A stretch of DNA of 43,272 nucleotides, taken from positions 1 to 43,272 of the forward strand of contig JAEYXS010000027.1 of the NCBI GenBank assembly GCA_023431185.1, written 5' to 3'. This document shows, one piece after another, positions 24,621 through 32,876 of the stretch; positions within the stretch are counted from its first letter, which is position 1, and each line of letters starts with the position of its first letter. Both the position numbers and the translations under genes were made by a program. The notes below the pieces were generated by a model that saw only the letters and a program-made list of their open reading frames with translations, searched no databases and was not told where the DNA came from. This DNA comes from Verrucomicrobiota bacterium. Lineage in GTDB: Bacteria; Verrucomicrobiota; Verrucomicrobiia; Limisphaerales; JAEYXS01.

Positions 24621-25922
24621 ATGCATGACTTTCGTTACGTAGGTAAGAAGCTGTATTGCGAAGGTGTCGCCGTCGAAAAACTCGCTGCCGAGCACGGTAC
24701 CCCGCTGTACGTCTATTCCCAGAACACCATCGCCGAGCACTTCAACAAGCTCGACGCCGCGATGGACCCGCTCGACCACCTGGTCTGCTTTGCGGTCAAA
24801 TCGAATTCCAATCTCGCCATCATCCGCACCCTCGCGAATGAAGGCAGCGGCTTTGACATCGTCAGCGCCGGTGAATTGCAGCGCGTCATCTCCGCAGGCG
24901 GTGATCCGGGCAAATGCGTCTTCGCCGGTGTGGGCAAGACCGAGGCCGAGATCGAGTTCGCGCTGAAGAAAGGGATTTATTCCTTCAACGTCGAGAGCGA
25001 AGCCGAGATCGCCCGCATCAACAAGGTGGCCGGCCGTCTGAAGAAGACCGCGCCCATCGCCGTGCGCGTGAACCCGAACGTGGATGCCGGCACCCATGCC
25101 AAGATCACCACGGGCACGTATGAGAACAAGTTCGGCATCGCCTTCGAGGAGATTGAGAAGATCTACGCCCGTGCCAGCAAGCTGAAGAACATCTGGCTGC
25201 GCGGCATCCAGATCCACATCGGCTCACAGCTCACGGAAGTGAAGCCGTTCAAGCTGGCGGTGGAAAAGATGATCCCGCTCGTCGCCAAACTCGCGAAGAA
25301 GTACAGCTTTGAGTTCTTCAGCATCGGCGGCGGCCTGGGCATCATCTACAATCCCGCGCTTGCCAGCGCTTCGGAAGAATGGTGGCAGCAGCCCAAGGCG
25401 AAGAAGATCCTCACGCCCGCCAGCTACGCCGCCACGCTCAAGCCTTTGCTCGAGCCGCTGGGTCTGCGCATCCTGATGGAGCCCGGCCGGTTCCTCGTAG
25501 GCAATGCCGGCATCCTCGTCACGCGCGTGGAATACGTGAAGCGCACGGGCAAGAAGAACTTCGTCATCGTGGACGCCGCGATGAACGATCTCATCCGCCC
25601 TGCGTTCTACGACAGCTATCATGAGATCGTCCCCTTGCTGGCCAAAGGCGGCGCACTGGTGTCTTCCGACATCGTCGGGCCGATCTGCGAGTCCGGTGAT
25701 TACTTCGCCAAGGATCGCCCGTTGCCGAAGGTCGGCGAAGGCGACCACCTCGCCCTGCTTTCTGCCGGCGCGTATGGCTTCGTGATGGCCTCCAACTACA
25801 ACACGCGCCCGCTCGTCGCCGAGGTGCTGGTGAACGGCAAGGAAAGTGCCGTGGTGCGCAAACGCCAAAGCGTGAAGGATATCCTGGCGGACGAATCCGT
25901 GCCGAAGTGGCTGAAGAGCTGA
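24621..25922 (+). CDS. lysA: Diaminopimelate decarboxylase
   Basis: 433 residues. It has the fold III PLP decarboxylase layout: FAVKSNSN with the PLP-binding Lys60, then SAGELQRVISAG, HIGSQ at about 194, SIGGGLGI (phosphate-binding glycines), LMEPGRFLVGNAG with the substrate Arg, and CESGDYFAKDR with the catalytic Cys of the opposing subunit. The enzyme removes CO2 from meso-diaminopimelate to give lysine; alternatives such as a D-ornithine/lysine or biosynthetic arginine decarboxylase are unlikely given GICESGD-type wording and length. No other lysine pathway gene is beside it. It is bounded by terminators on both sides, so it is its own unit. Confidence 0.95.
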   Translation: MHDFRYVGKKLYCEGVAVEKLAAEHGTPLYVYSQNTIAEHFNKLDAAMDPLDHLVCFAVKSNSNLAIIRTLANEGSGFDIVSAGELQRVISAGGDPGKCVFAGVGKTEAEIEFALKKGIYSFNVESEAEIARINKVAGRLKKTAPIAVRVNPNVDAGTHAKITTGTYENKFGIAFEEIEKIYARASKLKNIWLRGIQIHIGSQLTEVKPFKLAVEKMIPLVAKLAKKYSFEFFSIGGGLGIIYNPALASASEEWWQQPKAKKILTPASYAATLKPLLEPLGLRILMEPGRFLVGNAGILVTRVEYVKRTGKKNFVIVDAAMNDLIRPAFYDSYHEIVPLLAKGGALVSSDIVGPICESGDYFAKDRPLPKVGEGDHLALLSAGAYGFVMASNYNTRPLVAEVLVNGKESAVVRKRQSVKDILADESVPKWLKS

Positions 25923-25943
25923 CCGCTCTGATTGGTTTCACCC

Positions 25944-25977
25944 AGCCCGGCAGAAAATATTTCTGCCGGGCTTTTTC
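25944..25977 (+). terminator. Rho-independent terminator after lysA
   Basis: Thirteen-bp perfect stem AGCCCGGCAGAAA/TTTCTGCCGGGCT with a 3-base loop ATA, followed by TTTTCTTT. Confidence 0.93.
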
Positions 25978-26056
25978 TTTGGCGTGACGTGCCGGACATT
26001 TCTTGCTAACAACCCCGCCAGCCAAAGCACACACACATCACAGAATCATATCGCCT

Positions 26057-27001
26057 ATGAAGAGAACACTGCTCACCACAGTGCTGGGCCTGCTCGTGGC
26101 CCACGCTGCCTCAGCCGCAGAAAATGCGCCCTTTGAGTTCCAGATCATCAATCAAGCCGCGTTTACCAAAGCGGTGAACACCAATTCAGTTTTGAAGCGC
26201 CTAGGCACCGGCATGAGCTTCACGGAAGGCCCGCAATGGTTCAAAGGCAGCGGCGGTTACCTCGTCTTCAGCGACATCCCGAAGAACCAACTGCTCAAGT
26301 GGAATGCGAAGGAAGGCATCACCGTCTTCCGCAGCAACAGCCAGAATGCCAACGGCAACACCATCGACCGGCAAGGCCGCCTGGTCAGCGCCGAGCACAG
26401 CGGCCGTCGTGTTTCCGTGACGGAAAAGAGCGGCGTCATCAAAACGCTGGTGGATTCCTACGAAGGCAAACCGCTGAACTCGCCGAATGATCCGGTGGTG
26501 AAATCCGACGGGTCCATCTGGTTCACCGATCCGGATTATGGTCTGGTGAACAAGGCCGATAAAAAGCAGCCGGGAAATTACGTGTATCGTTATGACCCCA
26601 AGAAGAAGACCATCACGGCGGTGGCCACGGACTTCGACAAACCGAACGGCCTCTGCTTCTCACCGAATGAGAAAAAACTCTACGTGGCCGATTCCGGCGC
26701 GCCCAAGCACATCCGCGTGTTCGACGTGAACAAGGATGGCACCCTCTCCAACGGCCAGGTCTTCGCCAAGATCGACAAAGGCGCACCCGACGGCATCCGG
26801 TGTGACACCAAAGGCCGTATCTGGTCCAGCGCCGGTGATGGCGTGCACATCTTCGAACCTACTGGTGAACTGATCGGGAAAATCCTGACACCAGAAGCCC
26901 CGGCAAACGTTGGCTTCGGCGGCTCGGGCATGAAGACACTCTTCCTCACTGCACGCAAATCGCTCTACGCAATCGAAGTGAAAGCACGGGGCATCAAGTA
27001 A
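26057..27001 (+). CDS. Secreted SMP-30/gluconolactonase-like beta-propeller
   Basis: 314 residues from ATG 26057, which starts a Sec signal (KRTLLTTVLGLLVAHAASAA, cleavage after ASA). A TTG-type earlier start is not needed. SMP-30-type ligands are visible: EGPQWF (Glu), LNSPNDPV (Asn), DKPNGLCFSPNEK, ADSGAPKHIRVF (Asp) and GAPDGIRCDTKGRIW. The family hydrolyses lactones (gluconolactone, other sugar lactones) using a divalent metal; being exported, it is likely to act on sugars outside the cytoplasm. It sits between two terminators, alone. Confidence 0.9.
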   Translation: MKRTLLTTVLGLLVAHAASAAENAPFEFQIINQAAFTKAVNTNSVLKRLGTGMSFTEGPQWFKGSGGYLVFSDIPKNQLLKWNAKEGITVFRSNSQNANGNTIDRQGRLVSAEHSGRRVSVTEKSGVIKTLVDSYEGKPLNSPNDPVVKSDGSIWFTDPDYGLVNKADKKQPGNYVYRYDPKKKTITAVATDFDKPNGLCFSPNEKKLYVADSGAPKHIRVFDVNKDGTLSNGQVFAKIDKGAPDGIRCDTKGRIWSSAGDGVHIFEPTGELIGKILTPEAPANVGFGGSGMKTLFLTARKSLYAIEVKARGIK

Positions 27002-27015
27002 TCATCACGAAATAA

Positions 27016-27048
27016 AAAAGGCCGAAGGAATGGCTCCTTCGGCCTTTT
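27016..27048. terminator. Bidirectional terminator between convergent genes
   Basis: Stem AAAAGGCCGAAGGA (27016-27029) pairs with TCCTTCGGCCTTTT (27035-27048), loop ATGGC, with A-rich and T-rich flanks on both strands. It serves the SMP-30 gene (plus) and the nucleotidyltransferase gene (minus). Confidence 0.92.
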
Positions 27049-27064
27049 GCTTTTTCAAAAGCTG

Positions 27065-27808
27065 TTACTTCTTCGCGAAAATCCGGTTCGCCTCTTCCAG
27101 CGTTTCTTTGGAACCGATGTCATACCAGATGCCGGGCACAGTCCATGTATAGACGGACTGACGCGGGTAGAGCCATTGCACCAGACGACCCGGCTGGTCA
27201 GGATTGTTGCCTTCCTTGATGTATTGATCCACCAAGGGCAGCGTGGCTTTCGGGTAATAGTAGAGCGCGATGCCGATGAGCGTGCTCTCCGGCTGCGCGG
27301 GTTTCTCGACGAACTTGGCCAGCTTGCCTTCGCCATCGATGCTCACCACGCCATACTTCTTCGCCTGTTCCAGGCTGCCGACATCGTAGAGGCCCAGCAC
27401 CGGCGCATTCTTCTGGAGGCAATACTTGCCGAATTCACCGAGCTTCTCACTGAAAAGATTGTCACCGGCCACCACGATGAGGTCGTCATCGATCTTCTCC
27501 TTCGTCAGCACCAGATGCAGGTCACCGATGGCGCCGAGCTTGTTGGAGTCATCCGTGGAGCCGTCGTTGATGATGGTGAACTTGAGTTTGGATTTGGAAT
27601 CGTAAGCGTCCGCCCACTTCTGGAAATGCCCGGCGAACTTCGCGTTCGTCACGACATACACATGGTCGATCTCAGGGATGGCCGCGAGGTTGTCCATCAC
27701 ATAGTCGATCATGGGCTTGCCGGCCACGGGCAACAGCGGTTTGGGCTGGGTCAGAGTCAAAGGATAAAGGCGGGTGGCATAGCCAGCCGCAAGGATCAGC
27801 ACTTTCAT
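27065..27808 (-). CDS. Sugar-phosphate nucleotidyltransferase
   Basis: 247 residues. The N-terminus MKVLILAAGYATRLYPLT is the nucleotide-binding loop in the AxGYATRL form seen in glucose-1-phosphate thymidylyl/mannose-1-phosphate guanylyl-like proteins; PKPLLPVAGKPMIDYV, VVAGDNLF (metal Asp) and KFVEKP follow. It lacks the long C-terminal hexapeptide domain of the GlmU/GMPP types, so it is the short RmlA-like form. It joins a sugar 1-phosphate to an NTP to make an NDP-sugar for surface glycans. It begins five bases after the stop of the PTS enzyme I gene, so the two are one unit. Confidence 0.87.
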   Translation of the reverse strand: MKVLILAAGYATRLYPLTLTQPKPLLPVAGKPMIDYVMDNLAAIPEIDHVYVVTNAKFAGHFQKWADAYDSKSKLKFTIINDGSTDDSNKLGAIGDLHLVLTKEKIDDDLIVVAGDNLFSEKLGEFGKYCLQKNAPVLGLYDVGSLEQAKKYGVVSIDGEGKLAKFVEKPAQPESTLIGIALYYYPKATLPLVDQYIKEGNNPDQPGRLVQWLYPRQSVYTWTVPGIWYDIGSKETLEEANRIFAKK

Positions 27809-27813
27809 CAGGG

Positions 27814-29577
27814 TTATTTTGTAGCGTTAAATAGCGTGGGCGCAACGTTTCGTGCAAGCTGCTCGGAGAGTGCGTGGATCTCGGTGCCGGAATCACATTC
27901 CAAGGCCTGCTTCACGAGAGCCTCTGCTTCGCTCTGTTTGATCTGGCGGACAAGCTTCTTGATCTGGGGTACCAAAGGAGGCGCGCAGCTTAATTCATCC
28001 ACCCCCAACCCCAAAAGCAACGGTACCATCGCCGGATCACCGGCCATCTCACCACAGACACCGACCCAGAGGCCCTTGCGATGCGCCGCCTCCACCGTCA
28101 TCTGGATGAGACGCAGGATGGCCGGGTGGGAAGGCTCGTAAAGATGCGCGATTTTCTCGTTCATCCGGTCCACCGCGAGCGAGTATTGGATAAGATCGTT
28201 CGTGCCCAAGCTGAAGAACTGCACCCGCTTGGCGAGTGCATCCGCCGCCAAAGCCGCCGAGGGGATCTCTATCATCGCACCGATCTCGAGTTTGTCATCG
28301 AACGGTTTGCCCTCGGCACGTAACTGTTCCTTGCACTCTTCCAGGATGGCGTTGGCCTGCTTCAGCTCTTCCACGCCCGAGATCATCGGGTACATGATCT
28401 TCACATTTCCGACAGCGCTAGCACGAAGGATGGCGCGAAGCTGAACGCGAAACACGTCAAGCTCTTGCAGACAAAAACGGATGGCGCGCCAGCCAAGAAA
28501 GGGATTCATCTCCTGCGGAATCTGCAGGCTGGAAAGGAACTTGTCTCCGCCCAAATCCAAGGTACGGATGACCACGGGCTGACCTTTCAAGGCGGCGGCA
28601 ACCTTGTGATAGGCCTCGTATTGATCCTCTTCTGAGGGCAATCCGTCCCGGTTGATGAAAAGATATTCCGTGCGGTACAAGCCCACCCCCTCGGCACCGC
28701 AGATCTTGACGTTCTCCACGTCCTCCGGGGTTTCCAGATTAGCCGAGAGGATGACCTTGCGGCCATCGAGCGTCACCGCCGGCTTGTCCCGTAACTCGCC
28801 CAGTTCCTCCTGGAGTGACATCTGGCGGCGCACGAGTTGGCCGTATTCAAAAAGTGTCTGTTCAGTGGGATTAAGGACGACTACGCCGTTGTAGCCGTCC
28901 AGCAATACGTAATCGCCCGTGACGAGATGCGCGGTGATATCCGTCAGTCCGACGATCGCGGGGATCTCCAATGACCGCGACATGATGGCCGTGTGCGAGG
29001 TCTTGCTGCCAATCTCGGTGGCGAAGCCGAGCACAAATTTCTTGTTCAACTGCGCCGTGGTGGATGGCGTCAGGTCATGCGCGATGATGATGCACGGCTC
29101 GTTCAGGTGGCTGAGGACATCTTCAGGTGCGCGACCGACGAGATGATTCAGCACCCGGATCTTCACGTCGCGCAAATCCGCCGCGCGTTCGCGCAGGTAA
29201 TCGTCCTCAATGCTCTCCAGCGTGGCGGCATACTTCTCAGCCACTTGCTGGTAGGCGTAATCCACGCTCACCAACTGCTCGCGCATCAGGCGGGTGGTCT
29301 CATCGAGCAAGGTGGGGTCTTCCAAGACCAGCAGATGGGCATCAAAGATGTTGGCATCCGACGCACCCAAGTTTTCCGCAACCTTCTGCTGGACGGCGAG
29401 GATTTCCTGCCTGGTCTGGATGAGTGCCTGTTCGAGCCGTTGCATTTCGGCCGGGATACCTTCCTCGGTAATCGATCTTTGCGGGACCGTCTCGAGGGAG
29501 GCAGCGATGACGAGCACCTTTCCGCGGACGACTCCGGCAGAAACCGGAATCCCCCGGAACGCACGCTCTCCCTTCAT
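27814..29577 (-). CDS. ptsI: Phosphoenolpyruvate-protein phosphotransferase (PTS enzyme I)
   Basis: 587 residues from ATG 29577; GTG 29592 in frame would add five. The N-terminal HPr-binding helical domain is followed by the phosphohistidine motif GSKTSHTAIMSRSLEIPAIVG (His195), the PEP-binding barrel with GVGLYRTEYLF, IRTLDLGGDK and the GTNDLIQYSLAVDR signature, and GVCGEMAGDP with the catalytic Cys. It takes phosphate from PEP and passes it to HPr. No HPr or EII gene lies in the window. No GAF domain is present, so it is EI rather than the nitrogen-type PtsP. It precedes the nucleotidyltransferase gene in one operon. Confidence 0.95.
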   Translation of the reverse strand: MKGERAFRGIPVSAGVVRGKVLVIAASLETVPQRSITEEGIPAEMQRLEQALIQTRQEILAVQQKVAENLGASDANIFDAHLLVLEDPTLLDETTRLMREQLVSVDYAYQQVAEKYAATLESIEDDYLRERAADLRDVKIRVLNHLVGRAPEDVLSHLNEPCIIIAHDLTPSTTAQLNKKFVLGFATEIGSKTSHTAIMSRSLEIPAIVGLTDITAHLVTGDYVLLDGYNGVVVLNPTEQTLFEYGQLVRRQMSLQEELGELRDKPAVTLDGRKVILSANLETPEDVENVKICGAEGVGLYRTEYLFINRDGLPSEEDQYEAYHKVAAALKGQPVVIRTLDLGGDKFLSSLQIPQEMNPFLGWRAIRFCLQELDVFRVQLRAILRASAVGNVKIMYPMISGVEELKQANAILEECKEQLRAEGKPFDDKLEIGAMIEIPSAALAADALAKRVQFFSLGTNDLIQYSLAVDRMNEKIAHLYEPSHPAILRLIQMTVEAAHRKGLWVGVCGEMAGDPAMVPLLLGLGVDELSCAPPLVPQIKKLVRQIKQSEAEALVKQALECDSGTEIHALSEQLARNVAPTLFNATK

Positions 29578-29711
29578 GGCACGGTCAGGCACAGGTCATG
29601 GTTATCTGGAAACTGGCGTTTTGAAAATGAATTTCCGTCAAAAGACTGTCCGGCGGACAAAATCCATAGAATCGGCGTGCCTGCCGGACCCGTTTCAGGT
29701 ATTCCTCACGG

Positions 29712-30266
29712 ATGAGTCTTGGGCGGGAATTGCGGAATGTGACCTTGGTGGGCTTCATGGGCACCGGCAAATCGACGGTGGGCCAGCAAGTCGCCACCTT
29801 GCTGCATTTCAATTTCTTGGACACGGACGTGATGATCGAACAGCGTGTCGGCAAAACCATCCCCCGCATCTTCGCCGAGGACGGGGAACCGACCTTCCGG
29901 CAGTTCGAGCGGGAAGCCGTGGCCAAGCTGGCCGAGATGTCCTCCATGGTCATCGCGACCGGCGGCGGCTTAGTCTGCAATCCGGACAATATGGCTTCGC
30001 TGAAGACTCACTCCCTCGTCGTTTGCCTCTGGGCCGCACCGGAAACTATCTGGCGGCGGGTCAGGAACCAGACGCATCGTCCCCTGCTCCAGGACCCGGA
30101 CCCGCAAGGCAAAATCGAGCGCCTGCTGGCCGAGCGTGAACCGCACTACCGCGCCGCCGATGTACTGGTGAGCACTGAGTTTCGCTCCGTCCGGGAAGTA
30201 GCCCATCAGATCTGCCACCAGTTCCAACTGGCCCGACGCGATTTTGGCCATAGTCCGCGACCGTGA
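29712..30266 (+). CDS. aroK: Shikimate kinase
   Basis: 184 residues. Walker A GFMGTGKST at 14-22, shikimate-binding DTD (Asp37, Asp39) and ARG in FRQFE (Arg63), the GGG turn at 84-86, and the lid QTHRPLL with the conserved Arg. It phosphorylates shikimate with ATP in aromatic amino-acid synthesis. Its last codons overlap the start of queG (GTGA), a translational coupling. The divergent start (135 bases) from ptsI makes the upstream region a double promoter zone. Confidence 0.93.
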   Translation: MSLGRELRNVTLVGFMGTGKSTVGQQVATLLHFNFLDTDVMIEQRVGKTIPRIFAEDGEPTFRQFEREAVAKLAEMSSMVIATGGGLVCNPDNMASLKTHSLVVCLWAAPETIWRRVRNQTHRPLLQDPDPQGKIERLLAEREPHYRAADVLVSTEFRSVREVAHQICHQFQLARRDFGHSPRP

Positions 30267-31294
30267 AGGAAGCCATCCGTCAACGCGCCCTTGAATCGGG
30301 CTTTGATCTTTGCCGCTTCACCAGCGCCGCCCCACCCGCCACCGGCCAGCAATTGAACGATTGGCTGGCTGGCGGCAAACACGGGGAGATGGGCTGGCTC
30401 CAGCGGAATGCCCATAAGCGTACAGATCCCCAGCAGGTCCTCCCCGGGGCCAAATCCCTCATCTGCCTCGCCACCAGCTATCATGCCGCCGAATGGCAGG
30501 CGGAGGCCGCCCAAGGGCAAGGTACCCTCGCCCGTTACGCCCGGCATCAGGATTATCACGATGTGCTGGCCGGCCCCTTGAAGCAACTGTCCGATTTCGT
30601 GGATGCCCAAGGCGGAGCCGGCACGCGTTCCCTGTGGTATGTGGACACCGGCCCTATCTTGGAGCGCGATCTGGCCCAACGCGCCGGTTTGGGATTCGTG
30701 GGCAAACATACGAATCTCATCAGCCGTCAGTTGGGCAATTGGTTCTTCATCTCGGAGATCATCACCACGCTGGAACTGGAGCCGGACGCCCATGAAGTGA
30801 ACCGCTGCGGCACCTGCCATCGCTGTCTGGACGCCTGCCCGACTAGCGCGCTGCCCGCGCCTTTCCAACTCGATGCCCGGCGCTGCATCTCCTATCTCAC
30901 CATCGAATTGAAAGGTTCCATCCCCGTGGAGCTGCGCCCGCTCATCGGCAATCGCATCTACGGTTGCGATGATTGCCTGGCGGCGTGTCCGTGGAACCGC
31001 TTTGCCAAGGAAGCCTCCCTGCTGCGTGCTCATCGACGTGATGAACTCGGCACGCCTGATCTGCTGGAATTGCTGGAGCTGGATGAGGCGGGCTTCAAGC
31101 AGCACTTTGCAGGGACGCCGATGCTACGCACCAAACGGCGTGGCTTGTTACGGAACGTGTGCGTGGCCTTGGGGAATACAGCGGGAGCAGAGGCGTTGCC
31201 CGCTTTGTCAGTTGCCGCCCAAGACAGCGAACCGCTGATTGCGGAACATGCGGCTTGGGCGATAAATCAGATAGAGGGCAAGTGCGACAAGTAA
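30263..31294 (+). CDS. queG: Epoxyqueuosine reductase
   Basis: 343 residues, starting at GTG 30263, the four-base overlap with aroK. The N-terminal cobalamin-binding-like domain carries YVDTGPILERDLAQRAGLGFVGKHT (Asp128 is the proposed acid). Two [4Fe-4S] clusters are bound by Cys182, 185, 188 and 192 and by Cys208, 235, 238 and 242, and the C-terminus is a HEAT-type tail. It reduces epoxyqueuosine to queuosine in tRNA, cobalamin-dependent in the family. The coupling to aroK has no obvious metabolic reason. The stop (31292-31294) abuts the terminator of the opposing act operon. Confidence 0.94.
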   Translation: MKEAIRQRALESGFDLCRFTSAAPPATGQQLNDWLAGGKHGEMGWLQRNAHKRTDPQQVLPGAKSLICLATSYHAAEWQAEAAQGQGTLARYARHQDYHDVLAGPLKQLSDFVDAQGGAGTRSLWYVDTGPILERDLAQRAGLGFVGKHTNLISRQLGNWFFISEIITTLELEPDAHEVNRCGTCHRCLDACPTSALPAPFQLDARRCISYLTIELKGSIPVELRPLIGNRIYGCDDCLAACPWNRFAKEASLLRAHRRDELGTPDLLELLELDEAGFKQHFAGTPMLRTKRRGLLRNVCVALGNTAGAEALPALSVAAQDSEPLIAEHAAWAINQIEGKCDK

Positions 31295-31327
31295 AAACCT
31301 GCCTAGGCCAGTAAAGCCACGGCAGGT
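31293..31327 (-). terminator. Terminator of the act/cco-like operon
   Basis: On the minus strand ACCTGCC pairs with GGCAGGT around a 17-base loop that holds a smaller GGC/GCC helix, and a run of five T (31297-31293) follows. It sits 21 bases after the stop of the last operon gene and overlaps the end of queG. Confidence 0.7.
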
Positions 31328-31347
31328 CAAAAGCAAAAATGAATGCA

Positions 31348-31971
31348 CTACTGCTTCAGCGGAATGGCAAGCAATTCCGTAGCACTCCACGGCACGCTGC
31401 GGGCACCTTCCTTGTCTGAAATCTGCTTTACTTCAGCCTCTGTGACGATCGGCCCTTTGTTACCCCAAGCATTGTGGATGTAGCTGACCACATCAGCGAT
31501 CTCCTTGTCCGTCAGAACTCCCTTCCACGCTGGCATCGCGCCATTATAGGCCGTGCCGTTTACGGTCATAGGACCTGCCACACCGTGCAAAACCAGCCGG
31601 ACCAAACGCTCCGAGCCTTCAACCTGTACCCAGTCAGAACCGGCCAAGGGCGGGAACTGGCCGGGCACACCCATGCCACTGCCTTGATGGCAGGCAATGC
31701 AACCTTTGTTTTCGTAAACCTTCTTGCCGTCCAAAATCGGGTTGGGACCGCCCGCACCCGGCTGGATGGCGGCTACGAGCTTGTAGGAGGCATAAGGCTC
31801 ATAAACCTCCTTGTTAAATCCGCCCGCACGATCCGCCAAGAAACCCATGCAGAGATAAAGCAACAACCCGGCAGCGACCATGATCCAGATAGGATAACGG
31901 TCTTTTTTCACTGTCGGTTCCTGGTTATCGGAAGCCACAGCAGCTTGGTTCTGTTTTTTGAGATCGCTCAT
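31348..31971 (-). CDS. Membrane-anchored monoheme cytochrome c
   Basis: 207 residues. One membrane anchor at about 27-46 (YPIWIMVAAGLLLYLCMGF) with the cytoplasmic N-terminus, then a periplasmic class I cytochrome c domain with heme site C91-x-x-C94-H95 and a likely axial Met146 in AMPAWKG. The length and single heme are unlike canonical CcoP, which carries two hemes. Start ATG 31971 overlaps the CcoO-like stop by four bases (ATGA). It is the tenth and last gene of the operon. It should accept or hand on electrons for ACIII or the CcoO-like subunit; partner is inferred. Confidence 0.88.
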   Translation of the reverse strand: MSDLKKQNQAAVASDNQEPTVKKDRYPIWIMVAAGLLLYLCMGFLADRAGGFNKEVYEPYASYKLVAAIQPGAGGPNPILDGKKVYENKGCIACHQGSGMGVPGQFPPLAGSDWVQVEGSERLVRLVLHGVAGPMTVNGTAYNGAMPAWKGVLTDKEIADVVSYIHNAWGNKGPIVTEAEVKQISDKEGARSVPWSATELLAIPLKQ

Positions 31972-32876
31972 TTAGCAGGTGTGGCAGCAGCAGCCGCATT
32001 GACCACATTCGTGGCGGCAGCCGGGTCTTCCTTCTTGGGCTCTGGCTTCATCGGCGCTTCAAAGACAGCCACGTTGGATTTAAGGCTTTGCAAATAGGCA
32101 ACCAAGGCTTGGGCGGCTGGTTTGGGCACTACCTCGTGGCCGGGCTTGACCAAACCCTCGGCCAACTTCAGTGCATCCGCCGAAGGTATGCGACCCACCG
32201 GGCGTTCTTCAAACAAGAAGGTGTAGGCAGGCATCCGGGAGCCCTCGACCACCGAGGTCGGAGCATAAAGGTGATTGAAGTGCCAGGCTGCGTCAGGACG
32301 ACGCAGGCCAATCGCGCTCAAATCCGGCCCGATACGTTGTTCACCCAACATGACAGTCCGCTCAAAGAGCAAGTCATTCGCCACGGTCCGGCGGGCACCC
32401 CAACCGCGATCCAGATCTGGCCCCAAAGCGACAACATGCATCTCGAACTTGGCTCCAGCGTCTTTGAGAAACTGGGTGACCTTTTGCATGTCTTCAAATC
32501 TGGCGCCCGATAGCACTGGGGCAGGCAGTTTTTGGACAAGCTTCTTCACCGCCGCTGCACCAAACTGCGGATTGGCCCGACTGACAACGTCCAGAACCTG
32601 CTCCGGTTTGTCACCCACTTCTGTGAGATAAAGGTCGAACTCCACCCCGCTCTGCCGCACCTGCTGGCTGTGGCAGTAATAGCAGCCTTGCTGGCGATAG
32701 ACTTCCGCGCCTTGCTGGGCCATGCCGGGTTTGGCTGCCGGATACAGGCCACCGCTCACTTCCGCCGCCACGGGCTTCAGCGAACCGACCTGAAGCTCAG
32801 GCACGAAGATCATGCCGAACCAAGAGGTTACCAGCGTAACGAACACACCGAGAAATACCAAGGGACCGTGATTCAT
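31968..32876 (-). CDS. ccoO: CcoO-like (FixO-type) monoheme cytochrome c subunit with an inserted domain
   Basis: 302 residues. A single N-terminal membrane helix (LVFLGVFVTLVTSWFGMIFV) precedes the CcoO-type heme site GCYYCHSQQVR (Cys65, Cys68, His69). The rest of the CcoO fold returns after an insert: RGWGARRTVANDLLF, LGEQRIGPDLSAIGLR, AAWHFNHLYAP and SRMPAYTFLF with likely Met215 axial ligand. Residues about 88-150 are not in canonical CcoO; they resemble the C-terminal domain of ribosomal protein L7/L12 (KKLVQKLPAPVLSGARFEDM, then QFLKDAGAKFEM). The Ala/Pro/Lys tail is disordered. The start overlaps the CcoN-like stop by four bases. It is expected to dock to the CcoN-like subunit. Confidence 0.88.
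   Translation of the reverse strand: MNHGPLVFLGVFVTLVTSWFGMIFVPELQVGSLKPVAAEVSGGLYPAAKPGMAQQGAEVYRQQGCYYCHSQQVRQSGVEFDLYLTEVGDKPEQVLDVVSRANPQFGAAAVKKLVQKLPAPVLSGARFEDMQKVTQFLKDAGAKFEMHVVALGPDLDRGWGARRTVANDLLFERTVMLGEQRIGPDLSAIGLRRPDAAWHFNHLYAPTSVVEGSRMPAYTFLFEERPVGRIPSADALKLAEGLVKPGHEVVPKPAAQALVAYLQSLKSNVAVFEAPMKPEPKKEDPAAATNVVNAAAAATPAK

Noticed and set aside
27814..29577. PtsP (nitrogen PTS) instead of enzyme I
   Set aside because: No N-terminal GAF domain; the length fits plain enzyme I.
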